A stretch of DNA of 64,000 bases from Nostoc cf. commune SO-36 (GTDB taxonomy: Bacteria; Cyanobacteriota; Cyanobacteriia; Cyanobacteriales; Nostocaceae): contig NZ_AP025733.1 in the NCBI RefSeq assembly GCF_023734775.1, positions 1 to 64,000 on the forward strand. Direction: 5' to 3'. Under the pieces are notes generated by a model, which ran no database searches, had not been told where the DNA came from, and saw only the letters and a program-made list of their open reading frames with translations. A program made the position numbers and the translations under genes. This document shows, piece after piece, positions 22,965-32,800 of the stretch (positions within the stretch are counted from its first letter, which is position 1; each line of letters starts with the position of its first letter).

Positions 22965-24388
22965 CTAAATCAGTACTACTTGAGTTATCTGCAACACCCG
23001 AAAAATTCTTAGAGAAAGGGGGCAAAGCCTTACAGGGGGAATCAGTCGGTTGTCTTTATCAGTACCTCGAAACTAAAAAACTACTTGATGGGGAGACTGT
23101 TTCTTATCCCCGTGTGATTGGTGAACGTGACCCGAATAATCCCTTTCATTGGCGATGGGCATTCAATTGGAAAGAGAAGATAAACGGGGCATGGAAAGGC
23201 AAAAGTATAGGTTCAATTCCCCCTGGCACTGTGACAATGATTCGGACACTGCAACAAGAGAGGGCAACGCGAGAGAATATCATCGCTTTTATCAAAAAAG
23301 CGAAAACCAAAAAGCCATCACCAAAATTAGATGTCTGCACAAATTTTGAGAACACAAAAATAAAACCAGTTCTGCCAAATAATGCCCCGATCGCTGTAGT
23401 ACTTTTCGCGGGTGGCGGCGGGATAGAAGCGGGGATGGTTGAAGCCGGGATTCGTCCAGTCATTGCAGTGGAGTTCGACCCCACAAAACCAGAACTGAGC
23501 CGCGCGATCGCTCTCAACCATCACTGCAACTTTAGTGAGTGCGGCTGTAGAGTCGTCCAGCTAACAGTTCAAGAAGTAGCGCGGTTAGGATTTGCAGGTT
23601 TTCCCCGCCGCCCTGATTACCTCCACGCCTCCCCGGTGTGCGCCAACTTTAGCCAAGCCCATACAGCGAAAGCGGGTAAGGGTGAGGAAACGGCTGATGA
23701 TCTGACGGCGGCGATCGCGGTAGCAGAAGCCATCCGACAGTTACAGCCACGGGTGTTCACGCTCGAAAATGTGCCGCGCTATCAGAACAGTCAGAGTTTC
23801 GCTGCTATTTTGGAAACTCTCGAAAGTTATAGATACTTGATTAATTATAGCGTGGTCAACATGGCTGACTTTGGGTTGCCCCAGGCGCGGCGGCGGTTAG
23901 TTCTGGTTGCCAGTAGGGGTTTTCAGGTTGCCCTACCAACAGAGAGTAAATCCTGTGGTTGGTACGAGGCGATCGCCCATCTCATCCCCGCAATGGCTGA
24001 TTCACACCTGCTGCCCAAACAGCAACAAGCTTTGGAGAAATTTTTAGCAGGAAATGCGCCCACACCTCTGCTGATTGAAAGGGTTGGAGGACGTTCACAG
24101 TCCAAGTACAAACCTGGGCATTTACCCTGCAATACCATACTGCGATCGCATTTCACAGATCACAAGGGCTGCAACCGGAGCAAATTCGCTGATATCTGGT
24201 TGCCGGATGGTACGGTCAAATCTTTGTCTATCCAAGGGGCAGCCATTTTACAGGGTTTCCCTAGCTGGTACGAATTCCCGCCCGAAACTGCTACGGCGGG
24301 GTCAATTATCGGGTATTCCGTGCCTCCCAGTTTTGCAAGTCAATTATTGATGTCGGCACAAAGTTATAGCTATGTAGGCAATAGCTAA
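22961..24388 (+). CDS. C5-cytosine DNA methyltransferase with cyanobacterial N-terminal domain
   Basis: 475 residues. N-terminal ~115: a cyanobacterial domain (SVGCLYQYLETKKLLDGETV, GERDPNNPFHWRWAFNWKEK, NGAWKGKSIGSIPPG). Catalytic part: motif I VVLFAGGGGIEAG, motif IV ASPVCANFSQA with nucleophile C227, motif VI ENVPRY with E269, motif VIII QARRRL, and motif IX-X IGYSVPPSFA. Motif I and IV deviate from the usual FxGxGG and PPCQ forms, yet the Cys and Glu are kept. No restriction partner is visible. It is the last gene of the operon. Confidence 0.9.
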   Translation: MTKSVLLELSATPEKFLEKGGKALQGESVGCLYQYLETKKLLDGETVSYPRVIGERDPNNPFHWRWAFNWKEKINGAWKGKSIGSIPPGTVTMIRTLQQERATRENIIAFIKKAKTKKPSPKLDVCTNFENTKIKPVLPNNAPIAVVLFAGGGGIEAGMVEAGIRPVIAVEFDPTKPELSRAIALNHHCNFSECGCRVVQLTVQEVARLGFAGFPRRPDYLHASPVCANFSQAHTAKAGKGEETADDLTAAIAVAEAIRQLQPRVFTLENVPRYQNSQSFAAILETLESYRYLINYSVVNMADFGLPQARRRLVLVASRGFQVALPTESKSCGWYEAIAHLIPAMADSHLLPKQQQALEKFLAGNAPTPLLIERVGGRSQSKYKPGHLPCNTILRSHFTDHKGCNRSKFADIWLPDGTVKSLSIQGAAILQGFPSWYEFPPETATAGSIIGYSVPPSFASQLLMSAQSYSYVGNS

Positions 24389-24582
24389 AGCTCTACTCCT
24401 TCATCAATCCAAGCATCAAAGGATATTCGCGGTTTTGGACTGTCCGTATGTCAACAATGGGTCATAGGGACGAAATGCGGGGAGCCTTCGTATCGCTCAA
24501 ATGACCTAATAAGCGCTACCTTATCAGTAGTTTTTTCTCTTATAGCAGCTTCATCAGTGAGAGGATGTGAAGCTGGTCTCAA
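24389..24582. other. Intergenic region between converging genes
   Basis: About 190 bases between the end of the rightward operon and the end of a leftward gene. No clear terminator hairpin was recognised. Confidence 0.4.
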
Positions 24583-25213
24583 TTAGACGCTGTTGCGATC
24601 GCTCAATGTTTGCGGAGTAAATTCATCCAATTTCTGTTCCAACTCTTCAATTCGAGCCAAAAGGGGAGCCATCATAGCTTCAACCTCGGTAGCAGAATAG
24701 CGGATAGGAATATGCTGAGAACAATTCTCACTCAAAGCTTCGACATGAAATAGAATAGCTCGCTCAACTTTTGCTGGATAGCCAGGGATGCGAAGTCGCT
24801 CAATTAAAGCACTATCCCCTTCAACATATTCTGCCTTACCCCAAACTTTGATACGTCTGCGTTGGCGGTAATCCATCAGGAACAGAAATGCTTTTGCTTC
24901 TCCTTCAAGGTTGCCTACGGTAATGTACTGCACATTCCCAGAAAAATCGGCGAATCCCAGGGTTTTCTCATTCAACACTTTCAGAAAACCGGGCGCTCCC
25001 CCTCGAAACTGGATATAGGGATAGCCATTAGAACTGACCGTTCCCAAATAAAACCCATCCAGATGAGCAATAAATTCCGCAATTTCTAGGGTAATTGAGT
25101 CATTAGCAGGGCCATTGGCAATATAGCGTTCATAGGTTTGCCGCGACCCCCCGTTGTGACTGCGCGGCTTCAACTCCAGGAGTAAAAGCAATTTCTCCAA
25201 ATTTACGTGGCAT
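24583..25213 (-). CDS. Pyridoxamine 5'-phosphate oxidase-like flavin protein, frameshifted
   Basis: From the ATG at 25213 the product begins MPRKFGEIAFTPGVEAAQSQ RG, the expected family N-terminus, and is in frame only up to a run of six C (25147-25152, six G in the coding strand). Beyond it the family continues in another frame: SRQTYERYIANGPANDSITL, AHLDGFYLGTVSSNGYPYIQ, FRGGAPGFLKVL, GFADFSGNVQYITVGNL, FLFLMDYRQRRRIKVWG. Deleting one G makes a single ~210-residue FMN split-barrel protein. So this is either a frameshift in a homopolymer or a sequencing error. The longer uninterrupted frame to 25251 has an unrelated first 30 residues. Confidence 0.8.
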
Positions 25214-25222
25214 AGGGCGCTC

Positions 25223-25341
25223 CTAAATTCTAGCAGGTTCTTCAATGCCAATTATTCTAATAAAACCGGGGAGATACTTGAGCCGTTCAATCCAAGCTCG
25301 AACATGAAAATAGGGTTTAGAGAAATCTTGCCACTGAAAGA
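25223..25341 (-). pseudogene. C-terminal fragment of a glutathione S-transferase
   Basis: The minus strand reads FFQWQDFSKPYFHVRAWIER followed by LKYLPGFIRIIGIEEPARI and a stop, typical of the last helix and tail of a GST. Nothing upstream continues the fold; instead a short inverted repeat with HIP1-like sequence lies at 25346-25376. It ends 10 bp before the start of the flavin-protein gene. Confidence 0.65.
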
Positions 25342-25401
25342 AATGCGCTCACACGATTGCGATGAATGTGTGAACGCCTGAGCAAATTCTGCGAAATGTT
25401 T

Positions 25402-27471
25402 TCAGATCACGATAAAATCTGCACTTGTGAGGTCATGTCTCACTCCATCCAGGATAGCTAGTGTTTGGTCTTCAAACCCAATTAGCGTTCGGTTTCCCCT
25501 TGAATAGATAGATAACTCACCGAATTTTAGACCATCAGCCAGACCAAGGAGATCCTTGCCAAGGTGGAAGTCAATAATCGTGTCAGTACCTTCACCAGCA
25601 GCTACGACGAAGGTATCACGACCTTTATTGCCCGAAATGCGATCACTACCTAGACCACCTCTGAGAATGTCATCGCCACCACCACCCCAAATGCGATCGC
25701 TACCTAGACCACCTCTGATAACATCATCGCCACCATCACCCCAAAGGCGGTCATTCCCATCACCACCAAAGATTTGATCATTACCTAAGCCACCAATAAC
25801 CGAGTCATTACCAGAACGAGCATAAATCTTCTCATCAGCATTGGTGCCAACGAGTCTATCTGAATTTTTAGTGCCAAAAAGGATTTTCTGCTCCTTACCA
25901 CCTTCAATAAAAAACTGTGCTTGCTCCCAAACACTCAAACCAACTTTTTGTCCTACAATCTGACCGTTAAGATTTCCTTCATCAAAATGAATCCCACCGT
26001 AGATGCGAGAGTCACCAGCCTCAATTGCGGCCTCGGAAAAAGTATCCCACCTCAAGGTAACGGCTTTTTCAGGTGTAATACCAGGTTCAAAGCGAGACAG
26101 CCCAGGTTGAAAGGTGACGTTGCCACCAAAGTAGTCTGAATCTGTGAATAGCTCAAGAATTGTTGAACCTGCACCACTAAATCCACTGTGACCGGAAGTA
26201 TATTCTTGAAAAGGTGGTGATGGATTGCTGCCAGGGAGTTGATAGGCCACAAAGTCGGTTGCCAAAATTGTCTGAGTTCCTTGCCCTGGTTTCCAAGCCT
26301 CAATGGCATAACCTCCTAGTTCTTTGTTGAATTCCCCAATCAGTCCTAGTTCGCCTAGAGAACGGATTACCCGCACTGGACGAGCATAGTCGTAGAATCT
26401 TTTAGCTTCCCAAGTTGCAACTCCTGCATCAAAAACGCCATTTCCTAAAGTAAAGAAGAGTTTAGCATCATCATCAAGAGTATGATTATCCCGCGCCGAC
26501 ACGTATTGCCCAAAGGTCATCCAGGAACCGGCGGGGAAGGAACTACCAATTTGGTCTTCCCAGAATTCCGCAATCAGCTTTTGCTTGTCGGTGAGATTGG
26601 CGCTGACATTAACTACTTTTTCTGCTTGGGCAATAAATTTAGGATTGATGACTGTTCCGATTAAATCTTTAGTGATGGGAAGTACTTGCCCATTTTTGAG
26701 AGTAATTGTCTTTGCTTGCAGATTTACTTGTCCATCGACTAAAAGAAAGGGTTGGGGTGCGGGGGGTCGAAATTGCTTGTTGCTTTCCAAACTGAAGGAG
26801 GTTACACCACTCCAGTTGGCACCTAGAACCTGTTGAACTCTCCCTTGTCCTGGGAGGGCATCAATCGGTATTGTTTCTGGCGTCCAACGCTCTATGTTGA
26901 TGACATTGCCTGGAGAGTTAACGGGCTTGTAGCCAGTGATATCAGAGTAGGGAACGCCAAGTACACCTTTAGGATTGTTTCCAAGTTGGTTAGAACCATC
27001 TTCACGACGAAATTTTAATAACGCTTCGGCAGAAACATTGCCAATTCCAGCAGCTTTAGTCGTGTCAGTAGTTGTATCGTTAGGGTTAAAGCCAAGTTTG
27101 CCCATCAATTCGTCAAAAATGCTCACTTGGCTCGGAAATAAATCTTTCAAAGTCCGATAAGCTGCAAAGCTCATCGCTTCCTTTTTATTAGCTTCTGTAT
27201 TTTCGGCTTGGGGACGTTGTAATTGGTCTTTGAGTTGGGTAGCAATTGCGGTTGGGTCATAAGCAGCCCAAGCATCAAACATACTCGTATGCACCATAGA
27301 ATAGACGCGATCGGCTATGGTGGGGCCGACAATGGCATTACTTACAGCTTGTTGAGCAACTTTATCCCACAACACAGAAATAGTAGGTGTTGGGTCATTA
27401 ACTGTAACTCCTTGAAGTATGGGATCGAGAATTAGTTCAACAGAGGGGTTTTGATTAGGTGTGTTTAGCAT
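25402..27471 (-). CDS. Vanadium-dependent haloperoxidase-like phosphatase with RTX tail
   Basis: 689 residues. Residues ~20-525: PAP2/vanadium-haloperoxidase fold with vanadate (phosphate)-binding motifs FYDYARPVRVIR (357-370), YTSGHSGFSGAG (424-435) and SRIYGGIHFDEGN with H495. Residues ~535-640: RTX calcium-binding nonapeptides (GGLGNDQIFGGDGNDRLWGD and similar), then a C-terminal beta region typical of type I secretion substrates. No Sec signal peptide. Expected: secreted enzyme oxidising halides with H2O2, or an acid phosphatase; the two cannot be told apart from motifs alone. It is near an AurF-like oxygenase and an NRPS. Confidence 0.88.
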   Translation of the reverse strand: MLNTPNQNPSVELILDPILQGVTVNDPTPTISVLWDKVAQQAVSNAIVGPTIADRVYSMVHTSMFDAWAAYDPTAIATQLKDQLQRPQAENTEANKKEAMSFAAYRTLKDLFPSQVSIFDELMGKLGFNPNDTTTDTTKAAGIGNVSAEALLKFRREDGSNQLGNNPKGVLGVPYSDITGYKPVNSPGNVINIERWTPETIPIDALPGQGRVQQVLGANWSGVTSFSLESNKQFRPPAPQPFLLVDGQVNLQAKTITLKNGQVLPITKDLIGTVINPKFIAQAEKVVNVSANLTDKQKLIAEFWEDQIGSSFPAGSWMTFGQYVSARDNHTLDDDAKLFFTLGNGVFDAGVATWEAKRFYDYARPVRVIRSLGELGLIGEFNKELGGYAIEAWKPGQGTQTILATDFVAYQLPGSNPSPPFQEYTSGHSGFSGAGSTILELFTDSDYFGGNVTFQPGLSRFEPGITPEKAVTLRWDTFSEAAIEAGDSRIYGGIHFDEGNLNGQIVGQKVGLSVWEQAQFFIEGGKEQKILFGTKNSDRLVGTNADEKIYARSGNDSVIGGLGNDQIFGGDGNDRLWGDGGDDVIRGGLGSDRIWGGGGDDILRGGLGSDRISGNKGRDTFVVAAGEGTDTIIDFHLGKDLLGLADGLKFGELSIYSRGNRTLIGFEDQTLAILDGVRHDLTSADFIVI

Positions 27472-27512
27472 TACAGTAAAAATTGATTAGATGGTATTTA
27501 CTTAACTCTCTT

Positions 27513-27747
27513 CTAAGAAACCAGATTTTCTGAGGGCTGAGGAATAAGCTCAAAACCAAAAGCCTGGGCTTTCTTGTGGAGGTTATTAACCATTCGCTCT
27601 CGGTAACGCTGCTCATAATAATCCATGCCAGGATCAGTATAATCGCCTCCAGATGTCCAAAGTTTGTAAAAAATCCGCGCAATCTTATGAGCAGTAGCAG
27701 TAATAGCTTTAGGAGAGCCAAGTCGAGCGCCAAAAACAGTGAAAGCC
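27513..27747 (-). pseudogene. C-terminal remnant of an IS110-type transposase
   Basis: The minus strand reads AFTVFGARLGSPKAITATAH, KIARIFYKLWTSGGDYTDPG, MDYYEQRYRERMVNNLHKKA, QAFGFELIP and a stop. The segment GxPKAITATAHKxAxxxYxxL followed by QxYYExxYxxRxxxNLxxxA is the usual C-terminal end of cyanobacterial IS110-group transposases. No catalytic part remains. The hydrophobic frame over it is a shadow. Confidence 0.6.
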
Positions 27748-27754
27748 TTGATTT

Positions 27755-27788
27755 ACTGTAGGTGTAATTCATGAATTGCACCTACAGT
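27755..27788. repeat. 34-bp near-perfect palindrome
   Basis: Arms of 17 bp (ACTGTAGGTG...) meet with no loop and one mismatch. It lies 25 bp downstream of the AurF-like gene and could be its transcription end in the leftward direction, or a terminus left by the IS remnant next to it. Confidence 0.55.
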
Positions 27789-27813
27789 GTATAGCCTTGC
27801 GTAAGTCCTAAGC

Positions 27814-28773
27814 TTAGTTAAGAACTTGTTCAGGTTCAGGCAATACGTCTGAATCTGAAAATAAGCCTATTTGGGTCAAAAATTTTGCAGTGCTTGCTAT
27901 TAATTTTATGTTGAATTGTTGACGCACTGGATGCGAGAGCAACTCTTTTCGCATCTTACCTGGCTCATCAATTCCGGCATCAACAAATATCTCCCGTCGA
28001 TAAAGCTTTTGCACAGAAAGTTCCATAAAACCTTTAACAGCAGACTCAATCTCCAAAATTCGCTCCTTTGGATACTTATTTAGCAACTCTTGACAGATTA
28101 AATTAACATACTGACGGCCATATTTAATATGTCTGCCTTCGTCTAAGTGGTGAAGCCAATTTATCTCTTGAATAAACTTCGGCAACATCTTATCTTGACC
28201 CATTTTTCGATTATAAAAATCGACAATTTCTTCAAATATCAGGGTGCGAACGAAGAACATAAAGTTGGCTATATCAGCTTCTGGCAAACTAACCATTGCC
28301 AAACCTCGATCGGGGTAAATTTTACCCGCGTATTGCAAGCAAAATTTAGAAAAATACCACATATGTTCATTTTCTTCTGCAATTAAATGATGCAAATATT
28401 CTGATAAAACCTCAAATCCTGGTGTATGCAACCGATTTGCTGTCCCTGCTAATAATTCGCGGATACCAGTTACATTCAAACTGCAAAAATTGATAAATTC
28501 CCACTTGCTTATTTCAATTAATTGTTCTTCAGAAAGCTCTTGCTCAAACCGAGTTGCATGAATCGACATCAGACTCGGTGACATCCATAATTTGCCGCTC
28601 TCTATACTATCCGGCCAAACAATTTCTTTGAATGGGTCATAAGTATCAGAGTTCGTTAGATTAATGAGCGTAAGGAGAGTTTTCTCAAATTCGGATTTAT
28701 CTTTGATCAAGACTGATTTATTCACAATTTTTGCTCCTGAATTAAAGCTTATTTTTTGCTTTTGAATTATCAT
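27814..28773 (-). CDS. AurF-like diiron N-oxygenase
   Basis: 319 residues, largely helical. Metal-ligand motifs in the expected order: E92 region (SKWEFINFC), EENEHMWYFS (E133, H136), IFEEIVDFYN (E181) and LHHLDEGRHIKYGR (H208, D211/E212, H215). This matches the AurF/p-aminobenzoate N-oxygenase family, which oxidises aryl amines to hydroxylamine or nitro products. Its ATG overlaps the stop of the upstream secreted-protein gene (28770-28773), and an NRPS gene lies upstream in the same direction, so a role in tailoring an NRPS product is plausible. Confidence 0.85.
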   Translation of the reverse strand: MIIQKQKISFNSGAKIVNKSVLIKDKSEFEKTLLTLINLTNSDTYDPFKEIVWPDSIESGKLWMSPSLMSIHATRFEQELSEEQLIEISKWEFINFCSLNVTGIRELLAGTANRLHTPGFEVLSEYLHHLIAEENEHMWYFSKFCLQYAGKIYPDRGLAMVSLPEADIANFMFFVRTLIFEEIVDFYNRKMGQDKMLPKFIQEINWLHHLDEGRHIKYGRQYVNLICQELLNKYPKERILEIESAVKGFMELSVQKLYRREIFVDAGIDEPGKMRKELLSHPVRQQFNIKLIASTAKFLTQIGLFSDSDVLPEPEQVLN

Positions 28774-29624
28774 TTGGAAGAGTCGAAAGTTGTCTTAGTG
28801 GAATTTGTGTTAGGAAATGCTGCGCCGGCTGGGAATGTCATAATGTTGCGGTTATTTGTTTGCAACTTACCATCCGGTTGTAGGACATCGGTGATATGAG
28901 CAAATGCCCATCCATGCCCCCATTCTGGATGATATACATCAAACGGGGCTATTAATGTTCCATTGCCATTTCGTTCTAAAGGAAACCCACTATTTTGGAG
29001 GACAGGTTGCCGCGATTCGTAATGAATGATAATTTCCTTGGGTTGCTTATAAGTTTGAGGAGCTACCTGAATATTGAATTCGCCAAAAGCGGCGATCGCA
29101 CCTTTGGATGCGTGCCAACCACTAAATTCTCCACCAAGCTCAACACCATCAGGAGCGATCGCAATCAACTGAAATCCACCATCGCGTGCAACCCATCCTT
29201 GCGGTGGCACATAAGCGTTTGATTTATTGTATACGCGGTACTCCCATCGAGGGTCTAGCATGAAAGGAACCATGATGACGCGCCCAGTATATTCAGCACT
29301 ATCAGGATTAATCCCAAAGCGTTTTACAAAGAAACTTACAGCTTTTTGCCGATATTGGGCTATCTGTGCATCGTTCCAACCCATGATTTTATGTGAAAAA
29401 AAGTTGAAGTCAGGAGGCGTGAAATATGGGTCTTTCGGATCGTAAACACCGTTAGCCATCAGTACTAAGTAATTTGTGTGAGCGATCGGAGGACTATATA
29501 AGCTGTTATTCGGTTGCTTGTTTCCCATATATGGATACGCGAATCCAGCTATGGATGTAGTCAATACAATGCTGAATACAAAGAATGCTACTAGCAGATT
29601 AGTTTTTATTTTTTTTGGCTTCAT
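28770..29624 (-). CDS. Secreted hypothetical protein
   Basis: 284 residues with an N-terminal signal/anchor (KIKTNLLVAFFVFSIVLTTS, IAGFA). The mature protein begins YPYMGNKQPNNSLYSPPIAH and contains NFFSHKIMGWNDAQIAQYRQ, GGEFSGWHASKGAIAAFGEF and a His-rich EWGHGWAFAHITDV. No domain recognised. Lies between the NRPS and the AurF-like gene and overlaps the latter by 4 bp, so it is probably part of the same expression unit; an export-located step or binding role is possible. Confidence 0.65.
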   Translation of the reverse strand: MKPKKIKTNLLVAFFVFSIVLTTSIAGFAYPYMGNKQPNNSLYSPPIAHTNYLVLMANGVYDPKDPYFTPPDFNFFSHKIMGWNDAQIAQYRQKAVSFFVKRFGINPDSAEYTGRVIMVPFMLDPRWEYRVYNKSNAYVPPQGWVARDGGFQLIAIAPDGVELGGEFSGWHASKGAIAAFGEFNIQVAPQTYKQPKEIIIHYESRQPVLQNSGFPLERNGNGTLIAPFDVYHPEWGHGWAFAHITDVLQPDGKLQTNNRNIMTFPAGAAFPNTNSTKTTFDSSK

Positions 29625-29802
29625 AATGTACCACTTATTAGATGTCTGGTGAAAATAATCAAAGCCTGGATTTAAGAGATAAATGCAATCCTCATAAATT
29701 AGCTAATATGTCCAATAAAATCAGGCTTTTAGATATTTTTCGTTGCTAATTAGGCAAAAATCAGGGCTGATTCATCTACCACAAAACTGTAAAATCAAGT
29801 AC
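29625..29802. other. Spacer between NRPS and secreted-protein genes
   Basis: About 180 bases, AT-rich. A separate leftward promoter here is possible but no confident -35/-10 pair was seen. Confidence 0.35.
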
Positions 29803-32800
29803 TTAGCTTACTTTTACCTTTGTTTTCAAATGTTCTAAAATTAGGTGTGTCACTTCACTTACTAACGGATATTTTAGAAGTGAATAATGATTTCCCTCAA
29901 TTTCACGAAATGAAGTTGTTTTTGGTAGTAGGGAACGCCATATCTGCATAGACTCACTAGCGACACGCTCTTGCACATTTTGGGTTGCCATTACAAGCAA
30001 GCAGGAAACATCTTCTTTCATTGGTGATGCTTGATAGTTATACAGGGCGTGGATATTAGAGTGGAAGACATTAAAAATAGGGCGTAAATCCTCCATCTTC
30101 CCAAATGAGATCAAACCCATCTCTTGCGCCTCTTGTAATGCTTCAAATAGTACATTGTTATCGGACTCTTTTTGTTTTATGCAACTAAGTTTTAACGTTT
30201 GTTCTACTTCAGCCAGATCGGATATAAACCAAGAGACAATTTCTGCGAATTCGGGAATCTTGCGCTGTAAAGGTGCAGGACTATCAATTAAAACTAGACT
30301 TTCTACCTGAATACCCTGCTGAATTAAGTGTTGAGCTGCAACGTAAGCAATAACTCCACCCATTGACCATCCACCTAAATGATATGGCCCTGATGGTTGG
30401 ACAGCACGTATTTCATTTAGATAGAGATCAAGCATTTCAGGTATCGAATTCATTAAATTTTGTTGACTTACAGGCTGTGCCTGAACGCCAAATAAATGTA
30501 GATGTGATGACAATAGTTGTCCCATATCTCTGTAACACAAGACTCCTCCACCAGATGGGTGAAACCAAAATGTTTTTGGACTAGGTTCTCGACCAGCAAT
30601 TGAAATTAGAAACGACCACCGATTCGACGAATTATTGTAATATTGTTCATCAATTAATTTGGAAATTTTTTCTAATGTTGGATGTTGCAGAAGCGCGGTT
30701 ACTGGAATCTCGACCCCAAAGGTATTATTAATAGCAATGGTTAGGCGTGCTGCTGCAAAAGAGTTTCCACCTATGTTGAAAAAATCATCTTCGGCAACAG
30801 GTGTGTCTATCTCCAGAATCTCTGACCATAATCTGGCCATTGTAGATTCTGTTTGAGTTAGAGACCGAGTACTAACTTGAGCTTTTTTAATATCAATTGG
30901 TATTGGCAATGCTTTGCGATCAATCTTTCCTGTTGCACCAAGGGGAAGTTGTTCGAGAAAGATAAATTTTGCCGGAACCATATACTCAGGTAAAAATGCA
31001 GCGACGTGTTGATGTAGCTCTTGCAAGCTGGGTGTTGCTTCATCTTTGGAGACGATATATGCGGCTAAGTAAGCGTCTTGTGTCTGATATCCGATAACTT
31101 TTGCGATCGCATTTGCCACACTAGGATGCTGCTGTAATATGCTCTCTATCTCGCCTAGCTCAATTCGGTGCCCTCGCACCTTTACTTGTCCATCTTCCCT
31201 CCCCAAAAAGTCAATATAACCGATTTTGCGCCGTATTCCCCAGTCCCCAGTTCGATAAATTCGCTTTTTCAAAACTGGATGGAATACGTATGATTGTGCT
31301 GTTTTTTGGGAATCCAACCAGTATCCTTGTGCTACGCCAACACCACCTATGTACAATTCACCTGGAACGTTATTAGGGCGCGGTTGCATTCTCTGATCAA
31401 GTACATAAAACTCTTGATTAGTTAGGGGATATCCATAAGGTATGCTTTTCCAATTTGCGTCTACTTCATTAATGTCATAATATATTGACCAAATAGAGCC
31501 TTCGGTTGCACCACCAAGACTTACTATCTTTGCGGAAAACAACTGCTTAATTTTTTCCGGTAATTTAATAGGAATCCAATCGCCGCTCATCATAAACAGC
31601 CTAAACGACAGTTTGTGCGATCGCGGATTGATTTCAAAATCCTCTACTAGTAGCTGAACTAATGCCGGAACTGAATTCCAAACAGTTACATTATGTTCTG
31701 CACACAATCTTGCACATAAAGCAGGTTCCAGATTTGCCCCTGGTGGAGGAATAATAAGCGTCGCACCAGCAGCTATACTTCCAAATATATCATATACTGA
31801 TAAATCAAAACTCAGTTCAGAAATACCAAATATTACATCATTGGAGCCAATATTAAAACGATGATTTATATCATCTATAGTATTAACTACTCCCAGATGG
31901 TTAAGCATGACTCCTTTTGATTCACCAGTTGAACCAGAGGTAAAAATTACATAGGCCAGATCGTTTGAAGACTGAATCCGGGGTAAATTTTCAGATTCCG
32001 TAACTAAGTTATCAGTAAGATCGACTGCGATTTTTTCGAAGCTACTGATACATTTATCATTCAAGTGAGCCTCAGATGTTAATACTATTTTGCACCCACA
32101 ACGTTCTAATATATTTAACTTTCGATTTTCGGGAAAGGCAGGGTCGATAGGTACATAAGCAGCACCGGCGGCGATAATAGACTGCACCGCAATAACCTGT
32201 TCCCAACCTTTTGAGGCATATACTGCAATTAATTCGTTGGGCTTGACATTGCATCGCTGACGTAATGTCCAGGCGATTCGGTTAGAAATATAAGTTGCCT
32301 CACCATAACTTATTGTTCTGCGAGAGTCGATGAGCAAAGGTTTATTTGGTAATAGCTTTGCTTGGCTGTAAAGATATTCATGCAAACATCGATCTGACAA
32401 AGAAGTCTTTGGTTCGTTATATTCTGAATGCTGTGTTTTTTCTTCTTTCGACCTAAAATCAAAATAAGATGTGTTCCAGACGCTTTCATCTTCGGTAAAT
32501 TTGGATACTAATGATATATATGCGTTGAACATATCGTCAACGACTCCCTCTGCAAACGCTAAATCCATAGCATCCCAAATTAAGGAAACACCACCATCAG
32601 GTCTACTAATAGCTTGATGGTCTAAAAGAACTTGAGGTGTTTCAAGACCACTGAAAACCATATTATCGTTTTCAAGCTGAAATAATGTCGGTATAATTTT
32701 ATTTTCATGTTCGTTCAGCATACTGACAAATGCCACTGGGCTTGCAGCATGAAATGCTGAACCCTCATGACGATTCCGCTCTTGAAGAATATCTAAACCA

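Noticed and set aside
27455..27781. Hydrophobic minus-strand frame of 108 codons
   Set aside because: Another frame of the same strand encodes recognisable IS110-type transposase; the hydrophobic one is a shadow.
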